A DNA stretch of 64,000 bases from an uncultured Psychrobacter sp. (GTDB taxonomy: Bacteria; Pseudomonadota; Gammaproteobacteria; Pseudomonadales; Moraxellaceae), in NCBI GenBank assembly GCA_947495055.1, contig CANLXO010000003.1, positions 186,001 through 250,000 of the forward strand, written 5' to 3'. The notes under the pieces were generated by a model, which saw only the letters and a list, made by a program, of their open reading frames with translations, was not told where the DNA came from and did not search any database. The position numbers and the translations under genes were made by a program. Of this stretch, positions 15,548 through 25,262 are shown piece after piece (the stretch's first letter is position 1; every line of letters starts with the position of its first letter).

Positions 15548-16777
15548 ATGCTAAAAAACACACCTTACTCGTTACCAAAAGACAGCAAAGCATGGCAGCA
15601 GGCCGTCGACTCTATCGCCTCACTTTTACCCAAAGATACGCATTTGCAAGATTTTGACACTTTGCAATCGCTCCCTGTTTTTGCGCTTATTGTCGTTTTG
15701 CCCTCTCACATACCCACGCTCGATATTCATCACTATGTGCAATCATGGGTAGATGAGCAGCCCAATTGGCACTTAGTGACTGTCGCTGAGGATACCCAAG
15801 CGCATTTTGTAGAGGTCGCTATCGATGATATCGATACCACGCAAGCGACTGCTCGCCCGCCTTTTGTCTCCGTGCAAGTGTATCGCTATTTATTGGTGCC
15901 CGTCACAGATACTTTGATGCATCCTGCCAAGACCAGTGCCGCCGCGCACATTATCGATGATCAATTGACCACTCGCCTGCGTCATGACTTAGCTCAAAAT
16001 AGTTTAACTCAAAATAGTTTAACTCAAAATAGTTTAGCTCAGAACGATAGCACGCAAGAGAGCAGTACTCAAACCAGTAGCGCAGAGCTGGTTGACTGTC
16101 ATATTCTCTCGGTCGGTCATATGCTGCGCACGCACAAGCTAGCCTGCTTTGATATGGACTCAACCTTGATTGAGCAAGAAGTTATCGTTGAGCTGGCAAA
16201 AGCGGCAGGCGTTGGCGATCAAGTCGAAACTATTACTGAAGCGGCTATGCGCGGCGAGATAGACTTTGATGAGTCGTTCGTGCAGCGTGTGGCGTTGTTG
16301 CAAGGGCTGTCAACAGATGTCTTGGATGATATCTGTACGCGTCTTACTTTATCGACAGGGGCGCGCGCGACGATCAGCGCCCTCAAAGCTCTGGGCTATC
16401 ATACGGTATTGGTCTCAGGCGGCTTTACGTATTTTGCGCATTATATCGCCGAGCAGTTAGGCATTGATGAAGTACACGCCAATCACTTAGATATCGAAGA
16501 TGGCGAGGTTACAGGCCATGTTCAGATGCCTATCGTGAATGGTAATAAAAAGGCAGCTATCGTCGCTCATACCGCAGAGCGCTTGGGGCTTGCTATGTCG
16601 CAAGTGGTCTGCGTCGGTGATGGTGCAAACGATCTACCGATGATGGCAGATGCCGATTTGGGCGTCGCTTACCGCGCCAAACCTATTGTACAAGCGCGCG
16701 CTGATGCGGCAATCAATGTCACAGGACTTGAAGGCGTTCTATACGCGCTTGGCTACCCTGCTTTTATTCCTGCATAA
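15548..16777 (+). CDS. serB: Phosphoserine phosphatase
   Basis: Catalyses the last step of L-serine synthesis (O-phosphoserine to serine). The C-terminal HAD domain has the nucleophile motif FDMDSTLIEQE (D202/D204), the SGGF motif (LVSGGFTYF) and the metal-binding motif VGDGANDLPMM. The about 195 residues before it form an ACT-like regulatory region, longer than in E. coli SerB (322 residues in total). Between the two domains lies a Gln/Ser/Thr-rich linker (about 149-178) encoded partly by a 15-bp tandem repeat. Start ATG 15548, with AAGGGAC upstream. A hairpin follows the stop. It probably has its own promoter in the divergent spacer. Confidence 0.96.
   Translation: MLKNTPYSLPKDSKAWQQAVDSIASLLPKDTHLQDFDTLQSLPVFALIVVLPSHIPTLDIHHYVQSWVDEQPNWHLVTVAEDTQAHFVEVAIDDIDTTQATARPPFVSVQVYRYLLVPVTDTLMHPAKTSAAAHIIDDQLTTRLRHDLAQNSLTQNSLTQNSLAQNDSTQESSTQTSSAELVDCHILSVGHMLRTHKLACFDMDSTLIEQEVIVELAKAAGVGDQVETITEAAMRGEIDFDESFVQRVALLQGLSTDVLDDICTRLTLSTGARATISALKALGYHTVLVSGGFTYFAHYIAEQLGIDEVHANHLDIEDGEVTGHVQMPIVNGNKKAAIVAHTAERLGLAMSQVVCVGDGANDLPMMADADLGVAYRAKPIVQARADAAINVTGLEGVLYALGYPAFIPA
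15992..16036 (+). repeat. 15-bp tandem repeat within serB
   Basis: Three consecutive copies of (g/a)ctcaaaatagttta, in frame, each encoding (A/T)QNSL. A fourth, degenerate unit follows. The array sits in the interdomain linker, so copy-number change would lengthen the linker by five residues without a frameshift. Confidence 0.9.
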
Positions 16778-16825
16778 TCCATATCGAATTTAACGATAGT
16801 TCAGCGTAGCGACAAGTTTTTAAAG

Positions 16826-16866
16826 ATAAGTCAGATGGACGATATAACCGTTCATCTGGCTTATTA
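16826..16866 (+). terminator. Terminator-like hairpin after serB
   Basis: ATAAGTCAGATGGAC (16826-16840) pairs with GTTCATCTGGCTTAT (16850-16864) in a 15-bp stem with two G-U pairs. It is followed by a modest T-rich tract (TATTTAT). Confidence 0.7.
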
Positions 16867-16949
16867 TTTATACTTGATATCGTTTATACTTCTCACTCTT
16901 TTCAATGCTCATCCCTACTTTGAACACTTACTACCCTAAAGGAATGTCC

Positions 16950-17981
16950 ATGACGGCATCACCCTCACCGCAGCCAGACACACCGCCTGCCACAACTGAT
17001 ACCACCTCAGACGCGCGCTTAGATTCTAACTCGAGTACTATTGTAGATACTCATTCTACCTATGATGACAGCCCAAAACAGTTAGTTGGCGTATATGTCA
17101 AAGGCATTGCTATGGGCGCAGCCGACATTGTACCGGGCGTCTCTGGCGGTACGATAGCGCTGATATCAGGCATCTACGAGCGTCTTATCAATGCCATTAG
17201 CCGTATTGGTCCAAGTTTGTGGGGCGTGTTCCGTCAGCGCGGCGGTATCAAAGGTGTCGGTGACGTTTGGCGTCAGGTTGATGCAACTTTTCTGGTGTGT
17301 CTGCTCTTAGGTATTGTGACTAGCTTTATTGCTTTGGCAGGTATGATTAAGCATTTGCTGGACAATCAGCCCTTATTGATCTGGTCGTTTTTCTTTGGTT
17401 TAGTAGCAGCGACGGTCGTTATTTTACTGACCGAAATCAAGCGCTGGAATATAGGCCGAGCAAGCTTATTTATTATCGGTCTGGTAGTCGCCGTTGGCGT
17501 TAGTAGTTTGCCCCTGCTGAGTTCAGCGCCTAGCCTGCCTTATCTATTTTTTGCAGGTGCTATCGCAATTTGTGCGATGATATTGCCTGGTATTTCAGGC
17601 TCGTTTATTCTGCTCTTGCTTGGTGCTTACGATGCGGTGTTAGAGGCCGTCAGCACCATGAATATAACAGTTATATTGACAGTAGTCGCTGGTATGGCAA
17701 CGGGTCTATTACTGTTTACGCGCGTGCTTAAGTGGCTATTGTCGCGTTACTATCAGGCGACTTTAGCGCTTTTAACAGGGTTTATCGCAGGCTCTTTAGT
17801 CAAAGTCTGGCCGTGGAAAATATCGATAACGAATGCTTTGCATAACGATGCGGTACATAACGTTATGCCGTGGCAATACCCTGCTGGCGCGCAGTGGTTT
17901 ATGACGATAAGCTTGATGCTATTAGGCGCGGTATTGGTATCCTTATTGTCGTGGTGGGGACGTCAAAACGGGCGAGCTTAA
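16950..17981 (+). CDS. DUF368 membrane protein, PopT-type undecaprenyl-phosphate transporter
   Basis: A 343-residue polytopic membrane protein of the DUF368 family. DUF368 proteins (PopT) were shown, together with DedA proteins, to recycle undecaprenyl phosphate across the cytoplasmic membrane for peptidoglycan and glycan synthesis. Family hallmarks are KGIAMGAADIVPGVSGGTIALISGIYERLI (about 50-79) and the second inverted-repeat motif CAMILPGISGSFILLLLGAYDAV (about 210-232). I start at ATG 16950, six bases after AAAGGA; the in-frame ATG at 16944 overlaps that site. The first about 40 residues are polar and disordered-looking. It is probably a single-gene unit. Confidence 0.9.
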   Translation: MTASPSPQPDTPPATTDTTSDARLDSNSSTIVDTHSTYDDSPKQLVGVYVKGIAMGAADIVPGVSGGTIALISGIYERLINAISRIGPSLWGVFRQRGGIKGVGDVWRQVDATFLVCLLLGIVTSFIALAGMIKHLLDNQPLLIWSFFFGLVAATVVILLTEIKRWNIGRASLFIIGLVVAVGVSSLPLLSSAPSLPYLFFAGAIAICAMILPGISGSFILLLLGAYDAVLEAVSTMNITVILTVVAGMATGLLLFTRVLKWLLSRYYQATLALLTGFIAGSLVKVWPWKISITNALHNDAVHNVMPWQYPAGAQWFMTISLMLLGAVLVSLLSWWGRQNGRA

Positions 17982-18127
17982 GCAAAGATTGGCTTTGCTA
18001 TAGTTGTGATTTAGCGCGCTCAAATCAGACGTCAACGGTTGTCGCAAAGTCGCCTTATGACTCTTCTTCTTTATCCGTTTTGCTTTCATAATGGTGTTAT
18101 TGAAATTCACCTTTATAAGTGAGATGA

Positions 18128-18517
18128 ATGATGTTGTTGACTATATTTTCTTTTGACGCACTGAGTATAAATAGCACTACGATACTCGGTTTAAGTCTGC
18201 TGGCAGGATTGGTTGTGGTATTGGCATTGTCCTCACAGCGCTGGCTACTTTGGTACTTGCTCGGCGGTATGGGATATTGGCTAACGGTTGAGGCAATAAG
18301 TGGTTTGGTGTCGAGCTGGTTTGTACTCACTGAGTGGCACAGCTACGTGCTGGCGATGGGTATTAGTTGGGTGCCGCTGGGGCTGTGGGTGCTATACAGA
18401 GCTATTCGCTACGAGGATGTCAGCACAGCCTTACAAGAGCAGCGTGAGCTTGAAGCCGCCCGTTATGTTGAGCATAGTCCTGTATACGATGATGATTACA
18501 CCCCGCGCTTTCAGTAG
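18128..18517 (+). CDS. Small membrane protein of unknown function
   Basis: A 129-residue protein with about three hydrophobic segments: LLAGLVVVLALSS, WLLWYLLGGMGYWLTVEAISGLVSSW, and YVLAMGISWVPLGLWVLYRAI. A polar, acidic C-terminal tail (YEDVSTALQEQRELEAARYVEHSPVYDDDYTPRFQ) presumably faces the cytoplasm. Two adjacent ATGs at 18128 and 18131 can start it. It lies 146 bases after the DUF368 gene on the same strand; co-transcription is possible. No family recognised. Confidence 0.6.
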   Translation: MMLLTIFSFDALSINSTTILGLSLLAGLVVVLALSSQRWLLWYLLGGMGYWLTVEAISGLVSSWFVLTEWHSYVLAMGISWVPLGLWVLYRAIRYEDVSTALQEQRELEAARYVEHSPVYDDDYTPRFQ

Positions 18518-18678
18518 TGCAAGCGAGTTATATTTCTCATACTCAATCTTTGTTTCAATCTAATTTTACCTAATGACGTAATAGACACTAATCGTTGATA
18601 CTTGGGTGACATAAGTATAGTAAACTACGCTTCATTTTATCGCTCATCCACCTTTTGACATATATTAGGAGCTTATCT

Positions 18679-19185
18679 ATGTTTACTATACCTGTTTTAG
18701 ATATCAAATCTGACCCATTAGATGTGCTATTGGCTGTTGTTGGCTACCGCCTGTCCATGCTTGCTGATAGCGACAACGAAGAAGTCGCGGCTCTATTGGC
18801 TGATCGTCAAGTGACTATCGAGATTGCCAGTGAAGAGGCAGACGTTGCTCGTTACTTTACTTTTGATAATGGACAGTTTAGTCAGCGTAGTGGCCATGCC
18901 GAAAAAGCAGACTTGACGATCAACTTTAAAGATTCAATGACAGGCGTCAAGCTGTTGACCAAAGGTAGCTTGCCTGCCTTTATGACCGCTGTTCAAGAAG
19001 GCAATTTGAGTATCGAAGGCGATTATAGCTTGATGATGTGGTTCAATAAGCTTGCCAAGCACATCGTACCGACTATCCCAGAAGAGCTTAAACCTTATAT
19101 CCAAAAAGCTAAACCATACGCTTACAAAGCTCAGCAGTTCGCTGGACATTGGGTCGGCGTTGCTAAGCACAAGATCGGTAAATAA
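18679..19185 (+). CDS. SCP2 sterol-binding domain protein
   Basis: A 168-residue soluble protein with an SCP2-like fold, the domain also found in UbiJ-type ubiquinone accessory factors and other lipid-binding proteins. Supporting pattern: a strand VTIEIASEEADVARYFTFDNGQFSQ, then ADLTINFKDSMTGVKLLTKGSL, then AVQEGNLSIEGDYSLMMWFNKLAKHIVP, which matches the SCP2 order beta-strand, helix, EG.....GD....... The C-terminus is Lys/Tyr/Ala rich. Start ATG 18679 is chosen because AGGAG lies seven bases before it; an upstream in-frame start at 18655 lacks one. A strong terminator follows. Ligand unknown. Confidence 0.82.
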   Translation: MFTIPVLDIKSDPLDVLLAVVGYRLSMLADSDNEEVAALLADRQVTIEIASEEADVARYFTFDNGQFSQRSGHAEKADLTINFKDSMTGVKLLTKGSLPAFMTAVQEGNLSIEGDYSLMMWFNKLAKHIVPTIPEELKPYIQKAKPYAYKAQQFAGHWVGVAKHKIGK

Positions 19186-19226
19186 GGGCAAAGTTAGCGT
19201 GATTGATTAGCGCTCTGGTGTTCTTA

Positions 19227-19266
19227 AAAGGTTGCGGTATACTACGGGTATCGCAACCTTTTTTTA
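19227..19266 (+). terminator. Terminator after the SCP2 gene
   Basis: AAAGGTTGCG (19227-19236) pairs with CGCAACCTTT (19252-19261), with partial inner pairing GGTAT/GGTATC, followed by a T-run to 19265. Confidence 0.88.
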
Positions 19267-19314
19267 TGACAAAAAAACAGGCTTATCGTTTATTAAAATA
19301 AAAGGACTTCACTC

Positions 19315-20445
19315 ATGGCAGGATTGCTTAGTATTTCAGAACCTAGCATCAGACAAAACAGTACCCCAAACAGTGATGCAGCAACCAATAGCTTAAACAA
19401 CGCAGCACACATTAAACCCAGCCGCGAGCAGATCGCTGAGCTATTTGATCTACCGCTTACAGATTTATTATTGCAAGCACAGACTGTTCACCGTCAGCAT
19501 TTTACAGCCAATGAAGTCCAAATCAGCACCTTGCTCTCTATCAAAACAGGCAATTGCCCTGAAGACTGTGGCTATTGCTCACAGTCCGGTCACCACCGTG
19601 ACAAAACTGAGTTGCAAGCAGAAAAACGCTTGGATATCCAAAAGGTAATTGCTGCGGCCAAACGCGCCAAAGCCACAGGCTCATCGCGGTTCTGTATGGG
19701 CGCGGCCTGGAAGCATCCGAGCGCAAAAGACATGCCCTATGTGGCTGAGCTGGTCAAAGAGGTCAAAGCCTTGGGGCTTGAGACTTGCATGACGCTTGGT
19801 ATGCTTGACGCCGATCAAGCCGAGCAATTAGCCGCAGCGGGACTTGATTACTACAATCATAATTTGGATACCTCCAGACGCTACTATGAGCAAGTGGTCA
19901 GTACGCGCAGCTATGATGAGCGCTTAGATACCATTGCTCATGTGCGCAACTCTGGCATCAATGTCTGTAGTGGCAATATCGTCGGTATGGGCGAGAGCCG
20001 TGAGGATCGAGTGGACTGGCTGTATGAGCTGATCAAAATGCCAACAGCCCCTGAGTCTATACCCGTCAACTTACTCGTACCGATTAAGGGCACACCTATT
20101 GGAGATAAAGTAATCGCTGAGGGTGAGCTGTCTGTGATCGAATGGATACGCACGATCGCGGTGACTCGTATCTGTTGTCCGACCAGTTATGTGCGCCTGT
20201 CTGCAGGACGCGAGAGCTTATCTGATGGTGAGCAGGCGCTCGCCTTTATGGCAGGTGCCAACTCCTTCTTTTACGGTGACAAGCTTCTTACGACTGGTAA
20301 TGCCAGTCAAGCAAGCGACAATAGACTAATGCAAGAGCTGGGTTTGACCGCACAGCTTGCCACGCCAAGAGCACTTAAGCATGTCCCTGTGCTCGACGTT
20401 ATGAGTGGGCATCAATCGCACGTACTTGCCGAATCGCTTGTCTAA
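19315..20445 (+). CDS. bioB: Biotin synthase
   Basis: A radical-SAM enzyme that inserts sulfur into dethiobiotin as the last step of biotin synthesis. The [4Fe-4S]-SAM motif CPEDCGYC gives C81, C85 and C88. Other family segments are visible: [54 protein letters not shown] and [12 protein letters not shown] (containing the arginine that, with three Cys, holds the second cluster). At 376 residues it is longer than E. coli BioB (346) because of a 30-residue polar N-terminal extension. Start ATG 19315 with AAAGGAC upstream. No other bio gene is in the window. Confidence 0.97.
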   Translation: MAGLLSISEPSIRQNSTPNSDAATNSLNNAAHIKPSREQIAELFDLPLTDLLLQAQTVHRQHFTANEVQISTLLSIKTGNCPEDCGYCSQSGHHRDKTELQAEKRLDIQKVIAAAKRAKATGSSRFCMGAAWKHPSAKDMPYVAELVKEVKALGLETCMTLGMLDADQAEQLAAAGLDYYNHNLDTSRRYYEQVVSTRSYDERLDTIAHVRNSGINVCSGNIVGMGESREDRVDWLYELIKMPTAPESIPVNLLVPIKGTPIGDKVIAEGELSVIEWIRTIAVTRICCPTSYVRLSAGRESLSDGEQALAFMAGANSFFYGDKLLTTGNASQASDNRLMQELGLTAQLATPRALKHVPVLDVMSGHQSHVLAESLV

Positions 20446-20553
20446 GCTGCTAAGTTGACATCAATCAATTCACAACAGTATCCGTTGGCGCTTTAGGTTA
20501 AGCTATTGCGCTAATTCACAACTTTTTTGCTAAAAAGGCGACGAGCAGACACT

Positions 20554-20988
20554 ATGGCAGATTACTTTAACTGGATCAAAGCGGCGCATATCATTTCAGT
20601 GGTGTGCTGGTTTGCAGCGATTTTTTATTTACCGCGCTTATTCGTCTATCATGCGATGAGTGAGGACAAGATCAGTCAGGACCGCTTTGTGATTATGGAG
20701 CGCAAACTGTATCGCGGCATCATGACGCCATCGATGATAGCGACATGGATATTTGGCGTTTGGATGGTGGTGCTTGGTTGGGAGGTGTACAAAACCCAAG
20801 GTTGGTTGCACGTCAAAATAGTCCTAGTGGTTTTGTTGTCAATTTACCACGGTGCGTGCGGCTATTATCGCAAAAAACTGGTTGATAATCCGCAGTATAA
20901 GACTCATAAATTTTGGCGCTGGTTTAACGAAGTGCCCGTTATAGGCTTAGTTATTATCGTCATTTTAGTCGTCGTAAAGCCCTTTTGA
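20554..20988 (+). CDS. hemJ: HemJ-type protoporphyrinogen IX oxidase
   Basis: A 144-residue inner-membrane protein of the HemJ (UPF0093) family, the protoporphyrinogen oxidase used by most Proteobacteria that lack HemG/HemY. Family signs: YFNWIKAAHIISVVCWFAAIFYLPRLFVYH (with the conserved His12 and the FYLPRLFVYH motif), ERKLYRGIMTPSMIATWIFG, WLHVKIVLVVLLSIYHGACGYYRK and RWFNEVPVIGLVIIVILVVVKPF. Four membrane helices. I use ATG 20554; an in-frame TTG at 20527 would add a basic nonapeptide not found in the family. A terminator shared with the convergent secreted-protein gene follows. Confidence 0.92.
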   Translation: MADYFNWIKAAHIISVVCWFAAIFYLPRLFVYHAMSEDKISQDRFVIMERKLYRGIMTPSMIATWIFGVWMVVLGWEVYKTQGWLHVKIVLVVLLSIYHGACGYYRKKLVDNPQYKTHKFWRWFNEVPVIGLVIIVILVVVKPF

Positions 20989-21008
20989 ATTTATATTAAA
21001 TCTGACAA

Positions 21009-21061
21009 CCAAAAAGCGTTCGTACTCATTTAAATAAAAAATGAATACAGACGCTTTTTGG
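21009..21061. terminator. Bidirectional terminator
   Basis: CCAAAAAGCGT (21009-21019) pairs with ACGCTTTTTGG (21051-21061), with inner pairing TCATT/AATGA, between the convergent hemJ and secreted-protein genes. Confidence 0.88.
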
Positions 21062-21081
21062 TGCTTAAAAACATCTAACTT

Positions 21082-21699
21082 CTAAATCGTTGGGCGCATG
21101 ATCTGGTAGACATTACTCAAATCATAGACTCGGTAGCGGGCAGGCTCGCGGCGATTCTCGCCGGCGTAACTGAGTATGAGTGCCTCTTTTGCCGCCTCAT
21201 CAGTCCAGCCAACAAACAGTCCGCTGTGCTCGACGCCGTTGTAGCCGTGATTGATATAATAGAGCCAGTCCCCTGCTTTTATCTCGTGACTCGCGGCGTA
21301 TGGGCCTTGTCCATATTTGCCTTTATGCACGGTATCGCGCGTGACGCCAGCACGCTTAAACACCGCATCTAAATAATCCCAGCAGCCGCCTTGGACGATA
21401 GTACGCTCATTGAGCGCCATCTTACGCGCCGTGCTAATCACTTCCCGCGCAGCAGAGCTGCTTTGCGTCTCTGCAAGGCTAAGCAGTGGCAAATACTCGC
21501 TATCAACGTTGTCATACTGCCCTGACAAAAATGCGGGCAATACCGCAGGAGCTTGGCGCTGTATACTAGGATACTGATAACTGGTATTGACCGAGAGCGA
21601 CTTTTGCGCAATAAGCTGACTCATACTATCAGCATGAGCAGGTAAGGTGATAAATGGCAACAATAAAGCACTATACAAACAAATAGACAAACGCGACAT
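21082..21699 (-). CDS. Secreted protein with Cys/His pattern, possibly NlpC/P60- or CHAP-like
   Basis: A 205-residue protein with a cleavable signal peptide (hydrophobic 7-20, likely cleavage after AHA, residue 23). The C-terminal half has GGCWDYLDAVFKRAGV (C106), KAGDWLYYINH and GVEHSGLFVGW (H158). The order Cys, then GDW, then HSG.(F/Y)VG resembles the catalytic Cys and His of papain-fold peptidoglycan amidases (NlpC/P60, CHAP). I do not recognise the exact family, so the hydrolase idea is inference. It would act in the periplasm. Start ATG 21699; monocistronic by its position. Confidence 0.62.
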   Translation of the reverse strand: MSRLSICLYSALLLPFITLPAHADSMSQLIAQKSLSVNTSYQYPSIQRQAPAVLPAFLSGQYDNVDSEYLPLLSLAETQSSSAAREVISTARKMALNERTIVQGGCWDYLDAVFKRAGVTRDTVHKGKYGQGPYAASHEIKAGDWLYYINHGYNGVEHSGLFVGWTDEAAKEALILSYAGENRREPARYRVYDLSNVYQIMRPTI

Positions 21700-21894
21700 G
21701 ACCTATTCCCTGTCAAAATAATTTAACTTCACTTATAAACCATTTATAGCGCCTATCGCAAGCCTTATTACTAAGCTTAAAACGATAAAAGGTATAAAAA
21801 AGCAGATAAAAGGTAGGAGTAGAGCCTAGTGATTTGTTTTAAGACAATAGATTGAAGAGAATAAAAAAGTATTCGGCGTTAAAGAGCGCAAAGC

Positions 21895-22386
21895 CTATTG
21901 CTCACTCATTTTGATGTTAGCGTTGCGCTTAGTGATTGCTTGACCTTGCAGTATTGCTTGGGCGGCTTTGGCCTCTTGCACAGTATCAAAACCGCTAATG
22001 TGATATTTGCGCGTGCCCTCGCCGTCTAGTATTTGTAGCTGCTCACCAAAGAGCGTCACCTTATCGCTAATGCCAAGCTCAATGGTCGCGCGCTGCCCTT
22101 GATTGTCATGTATAAGCTTGCCTGCCTGCACCCATAGCGTACCTGTACTGATAACGCCGCTTTGTGCCGCCTTGCGCCGCTGACGCTGGCGATTAAAGAT
22201 AAAACTACCAACCACCAGCAAAGCCAACGCCCCGATAGATAAGCGCTCTGGCAATAGACTCATCGCCAAAGCGACTGCGATTGCACCGATAAGGAGCGCT
22301 GAGCCGAACCAAAACAGCCCATTATCGGCAGTAGCAGGCGCGCCTTGCAGAGTGATTTTTGCGCCGTCATCTGTCAGCTTAAGCAT
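21895..22386 (-). CDS. Small membrane protein of unknown function
   Basis: A 163-residue protein. The N-terminal about 20 residues are soluble and two close hydrophobic segments follow (about 25-44, FWFGSALLIGAIAVALAMSL; about 49-64, IGALALLVVGSFIFN). Then comes a basic stretch RQRQRRKAAQ and a beta-rich soluble domain (GTLWVQAGKLIHDNQGQRATIELG, VTLFGEQLQILDG, KYHISGFDTVQEAKAAQAIL). The topology suggests a cytoplasmic C-terminal domain. It lies about 100 bases downstream of rph on the same strand. Family not recognised. Confidence 0.6.
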   Translation of the reverse strand: MLKLTDDGAKITLQGAPATADNGLFWFGSALLIGAIAVALAMSLLPERLSIGALALLVVGSFIFNRQRQRRKAAQSGVISTGTLWVQAGKLIHDNQGQRATIELGISDKVTLFGEQLQILDGEGTRKYHISGFDTVQEAKAAQAILQGQAITKRNANIKMSEQ

Positions 22387-22485
22387 ATAAAGAACCTATC
22401 GTCTTATCATAAAAGTAGCAGCCAAACCTTAATCTGGCTGCCCGTACTATTTACCAGCCAAATGCTACTTACTCGCCAAAATTAT

Positions 22486-23202
22486 TTACCAGCCAAGCGC
22501 TGTCTTTTGCATAGCTACCAGCTCGCTGATGCCTTTTTCAGCCAGTATTAACATGTCGTCTGCTTGCGCGCGAGTAAATGGCTTGTCCTCGGCCGTACCT
22601 TGTAATTCAATGAACTCGCCTTTTTGCGTCATCACCACGTTGAGATCAGTATCACAATTAGAATCCTCTTCGTAGTTGAGATCAAGATAGGCTTGACCGT
22701 CTTTCATACCAACAGAGACTGCTGCCACCAGACCAATTAGAGGATCAGCTTTAAGCTTTTTGGCTCGCTGCAGGCTTTCAAGCGCGTCGATTAAGGCAAC
22801 CGCAGCACCCGTGACACTTGCGGTACGAGTCCCACCGTCTGCTTGCAACACGTCACAATCGAGATAAATGGTATTTTCGCCCAATTTGCTTAGATCTATC
22901 ATCGCCCGTAAGCTACGACCGATTAAGCGCTGAATCTCTTGAGTACGTCCTGATTGCTTACCGCGAGCCGCTTCACGCTGATTGCGGGTATTGGTTGCGC
23001 GCGGTAGCATACCATATTCCGCGGTGATCCAGCCCTTACCTTTGCCTTTGAGCCAGCGCGGTACGCCTGACTCGACGCTCGCCGTACATAGAACTTTGGT
23101 GTCACCGAAGCTTACGAGCACGGAGCCTTCAGCATGTTTGGTATAGTGACGCTCAAAGCTAATGTCTCGAAGTTGGTTCAGCTCGCGGTTATCATTGCGC
23201 AT
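22486..23202 (-). CDS. rph: Ribonuclease PH
   Basis: A 238-residue phosphorolytic 3'-5' exoribonuclease that trims tRNA 3' ends; active as a hexamer. Diagnostic stretches are RPG-region-like [41 protein letters not shown], the catalytic/phosphate-binding basic segment [45 protein letters not shown], and [19 protein letters not shown]. The full-length C-terminus is present, so unlike E. coli K-12 the gene is not frameshifted. Start ATG 23202 with AGGAAT upstream. Confidence 0.97.
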   Translation of the reverse strand: MRNDNRELNQLRDISFERHYTKHAEGSVLVSFGDTKVLCTASVESGVPRWLKGKGKGWITAEYGMLPRATNTRNQREAARGKQSGRTQEIQRLIGRSLRAMIDLSKLGENTIYLDCDVLQADGGTRTASVTGAAVALIDALESLQRAKKLKADPLIGLVAAVSVGMKDGQAYLDLNYEEDSNCDTDLNVVMTQKGEFIELQGTAEDKPFTRAQADDMLILAEKGISELVAMQKTALGW

Positions 23203-23338
23203 AAATATTCCTAGTGTGACGTCATAACAAGTGCAGTGTTATAAGTGATTGAATAAGTGAGATATCCTAACGCGGCAGTGGCGTAATAGCAAGATTGACC
23301 CTTATCGCTGCACTACCGCTTGAATTAAGTATGGATAA

Positions 23339-25138
23339 TTACTCCAAACCTTCCATTTTGCGCAGCTCTTTGCGCAATATTTTGCCGACATTTGACTTGG
23401 GCAGCTCATCAACGAACTGAATATGACGTGGACGCTTGTAGCCAGTTAGATGCTTTTTGCCATAATCGAGTAGTTCTTCTTCTGTGACCTCGCCCTTCTT
23501 GACGACAAATAACTTAGGATCCTCGCCGCGCTCATCGCTTGGCACACCAATAGCGCCGCACTCATTGACCGCTGGATGTTCCGTCATGACCTCTTCTATC
23601 TCGTTGGGATAGACGTTGAAGCCTGAAACGATAATCATGTCTTTTTTGCGATCGACAATCTTGATAAAGCCTTTTTCATCCATGATACCGATGTCACCTG
23701 TCTTAAGATAACCACTAGCAGTGAACGTCTGAGCCGTTTCATCAGGACGGTTTTGATAGCCGATCATCACCTGCGGACCTTTAACGCAGATCTCACCGCG
23801 TGCACCTATGTCAACCTCGTTTTCCTCATCATCGATAAGGACGATATCGGTGCTCGACGCTGGAATGCCGATTTTACCCGTGAATTCAGCGATGGTCATC
23901 GGGTTAAAGGCGACCACTGGAGAGGTCTCTGATAGACCATAGCCTTCAACGATAGGCAGTCCTGTAATCTCATGCCACTCTTTTGCGACGCTCGGCAGCA
24001 CTGACATACCGCCGCCGATAGACGCTTTTAGGTTAGAGAAATCTAACTCGGCAAAACGCTCGTTATTGACCAGTCCATTAAACAAAGTGTTGACCGCTGG
24101 GATAAAGGTGAGCTTGTATTTACCCATCTCTTTTATCAGACCATCAAGATCGCGCGGATTAGGAATCAGCAAACCAGTATAGCCTTGATACATGCCGTAC
24201 ATGCCGCAAACCATAAACGAGAACACATGATACAGCGGCAATGCGGTCAAAATCACATCATCGCTGCTCACATCATCTTCAAAAGCGCTATTAATCAGTA
24301 CGCTAATCTGTAGCATATTGGCGACCAAATTACCATGCGAGAGCATCGCGCCTTTAGCCACGCCTGTAGTACCGCCCGTATACTGCAATAGTGCCACATC
24401 ACTGAGATTGAGATTAGGACGCTTGTATTGACTTGCCGAAACTGCGTTCAACGCGTCTTTAAAACTTACGCTGTTAGGCAAATGATAGGCGGGAATCATC
24501 TTTTTGATATGACGGGCGACTAAGTTTACGACCCTGCCCTTTATAGATCCGAGCATATCGCCGATTTTGCAAACGACGACATGTTCGACCTTACCTTTGT
24601 CCTCTGCTTCTTGATAGGTTTTTGCAAAGTTCTCAACAATAAAAATGGCTTTAGCGCCGCTGTCATGCAACTGATGCGACAGCTCACGACTGGTGTAGAG
24701 CGGGTTGATATTAACGAGCACCATACCAGCACGGATGATGCCGAGCGCGACGATAGGGTATTGCAAGATATTAGGCATCATGACGCCGACTTTATCACCT
24801 TTAACTAACCCCAATGATTGCAGGTAACTTGCAATCTGGCGACTGTACCTATCTAACTGCTTAAAGGTGATCGATGCGCCCATACAGATATAAGCAGTTT
24901 TTTGTCCGTAGCGGCGAAAGTTACGCTCGAACACCTCGATCATAGACGTGTCATCTTCGGGCATATCGATGGTGGCATCAATGCCGTAGCGCTCATAAGC
25001 GCTCAGCCAAGGTCGATCGCTAGGTATCGTTGGCATATTAGGGAATTGAGTGGTTTTAGGCTTTGCTTGGGTGTTTTTTGTTGTTTTATCATCTGCGGCC
25101 TTTTGATTAGCGTTTTGATTATCGGTATGGTTTGTCAT
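23339..25138 (-). CDS. Long-chain fatty-acid--CoA ligase, FadD-type (copy 1)
   Basis: A 599-residue acyl-adenylate-forming enzyme that activates fatty acids to acyl-CoA at the inner membrane. The AMP-binding P-loop-like motif is YTGGTTGVAKGAMLSH; further motifs are EGYGLSETSP, the YLKTGDIG aspartate and DRKKDMIIVSGFNVYPNEIEE of the fatty-acyl-CoA-synthetase signature. The C-terminus (KRPRHIQFVDELPKSNVGKILRKELR) carries the catalytic lysine. An extra polar N-terminal tail of about 40 residues (Asn/Lys/Thr rich) is not in copy 2. Start ATG 25138 with AGGAAT upstream. It is tandem with a close paralogue upstream; the internal terminator suggests separate transcripts. Confidence 0.94.
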   Translation of the reverse strand: MTNHTDNQNANQKAADDKTTKNTQAKPKTTQFPNMPTIPSDRPWLSAYERYGIDATIDMPEDDTSMIEVFERNFRRYGQKTAYICMGASITFKQLDRYSRQIASYLQSLGLVKGDKVGVMMPNILQYPIVALGIIRAGMVLVNINPLYTSRELSHQLHDSGAKAIFIVENFAKTYQEAEDKGKVEHVVVCKIGDMLGSIKGRVVNLVARHIKKMIPAYHLPNSVSFKDALNAVSASQYKRPNLNLSDVALLQYTGGTTGVAKGAMLSHGNLVANMLQISVLINSAFEDDVSSDDVILTALPLYHVFSFMVCGMYGMYQGYTGLLIPNPRDLDGLIKEMGKYKLTFIPAVNTLFNGLVNNERFAELDFSNLKASIGGGMSVLPSVAKEWHEITGLPIVEGYGLSETSPVVAFNPMTIAEFTGKIGIPASSTDIVLIDDEENEVDIGARGEICVKGPQVMIGYQNRPDETAQTFTASGYLKTGDIGIMDEKGFIKIVDRKKDMIIVSGFNVYPNEIEEVMTEHPAVNECGAIGVPSDERGEDPKLFVVKKGEVTEEELLDYGKKHLTGYKRPRHIQFVDELPKSNVGKILRKELRKMEGLE

Positions 25139-25262
25139 AATAATTCCTAATTAATAATACTGCAGCGGTGCAATACGCCCCAAATAATAGCAGGCAAGTA
25201 ATGACCAGAACTATAGCAGTTTATGCAAAATTTCTCTATGCGTGTCCTTGATAGTAAGGCAT

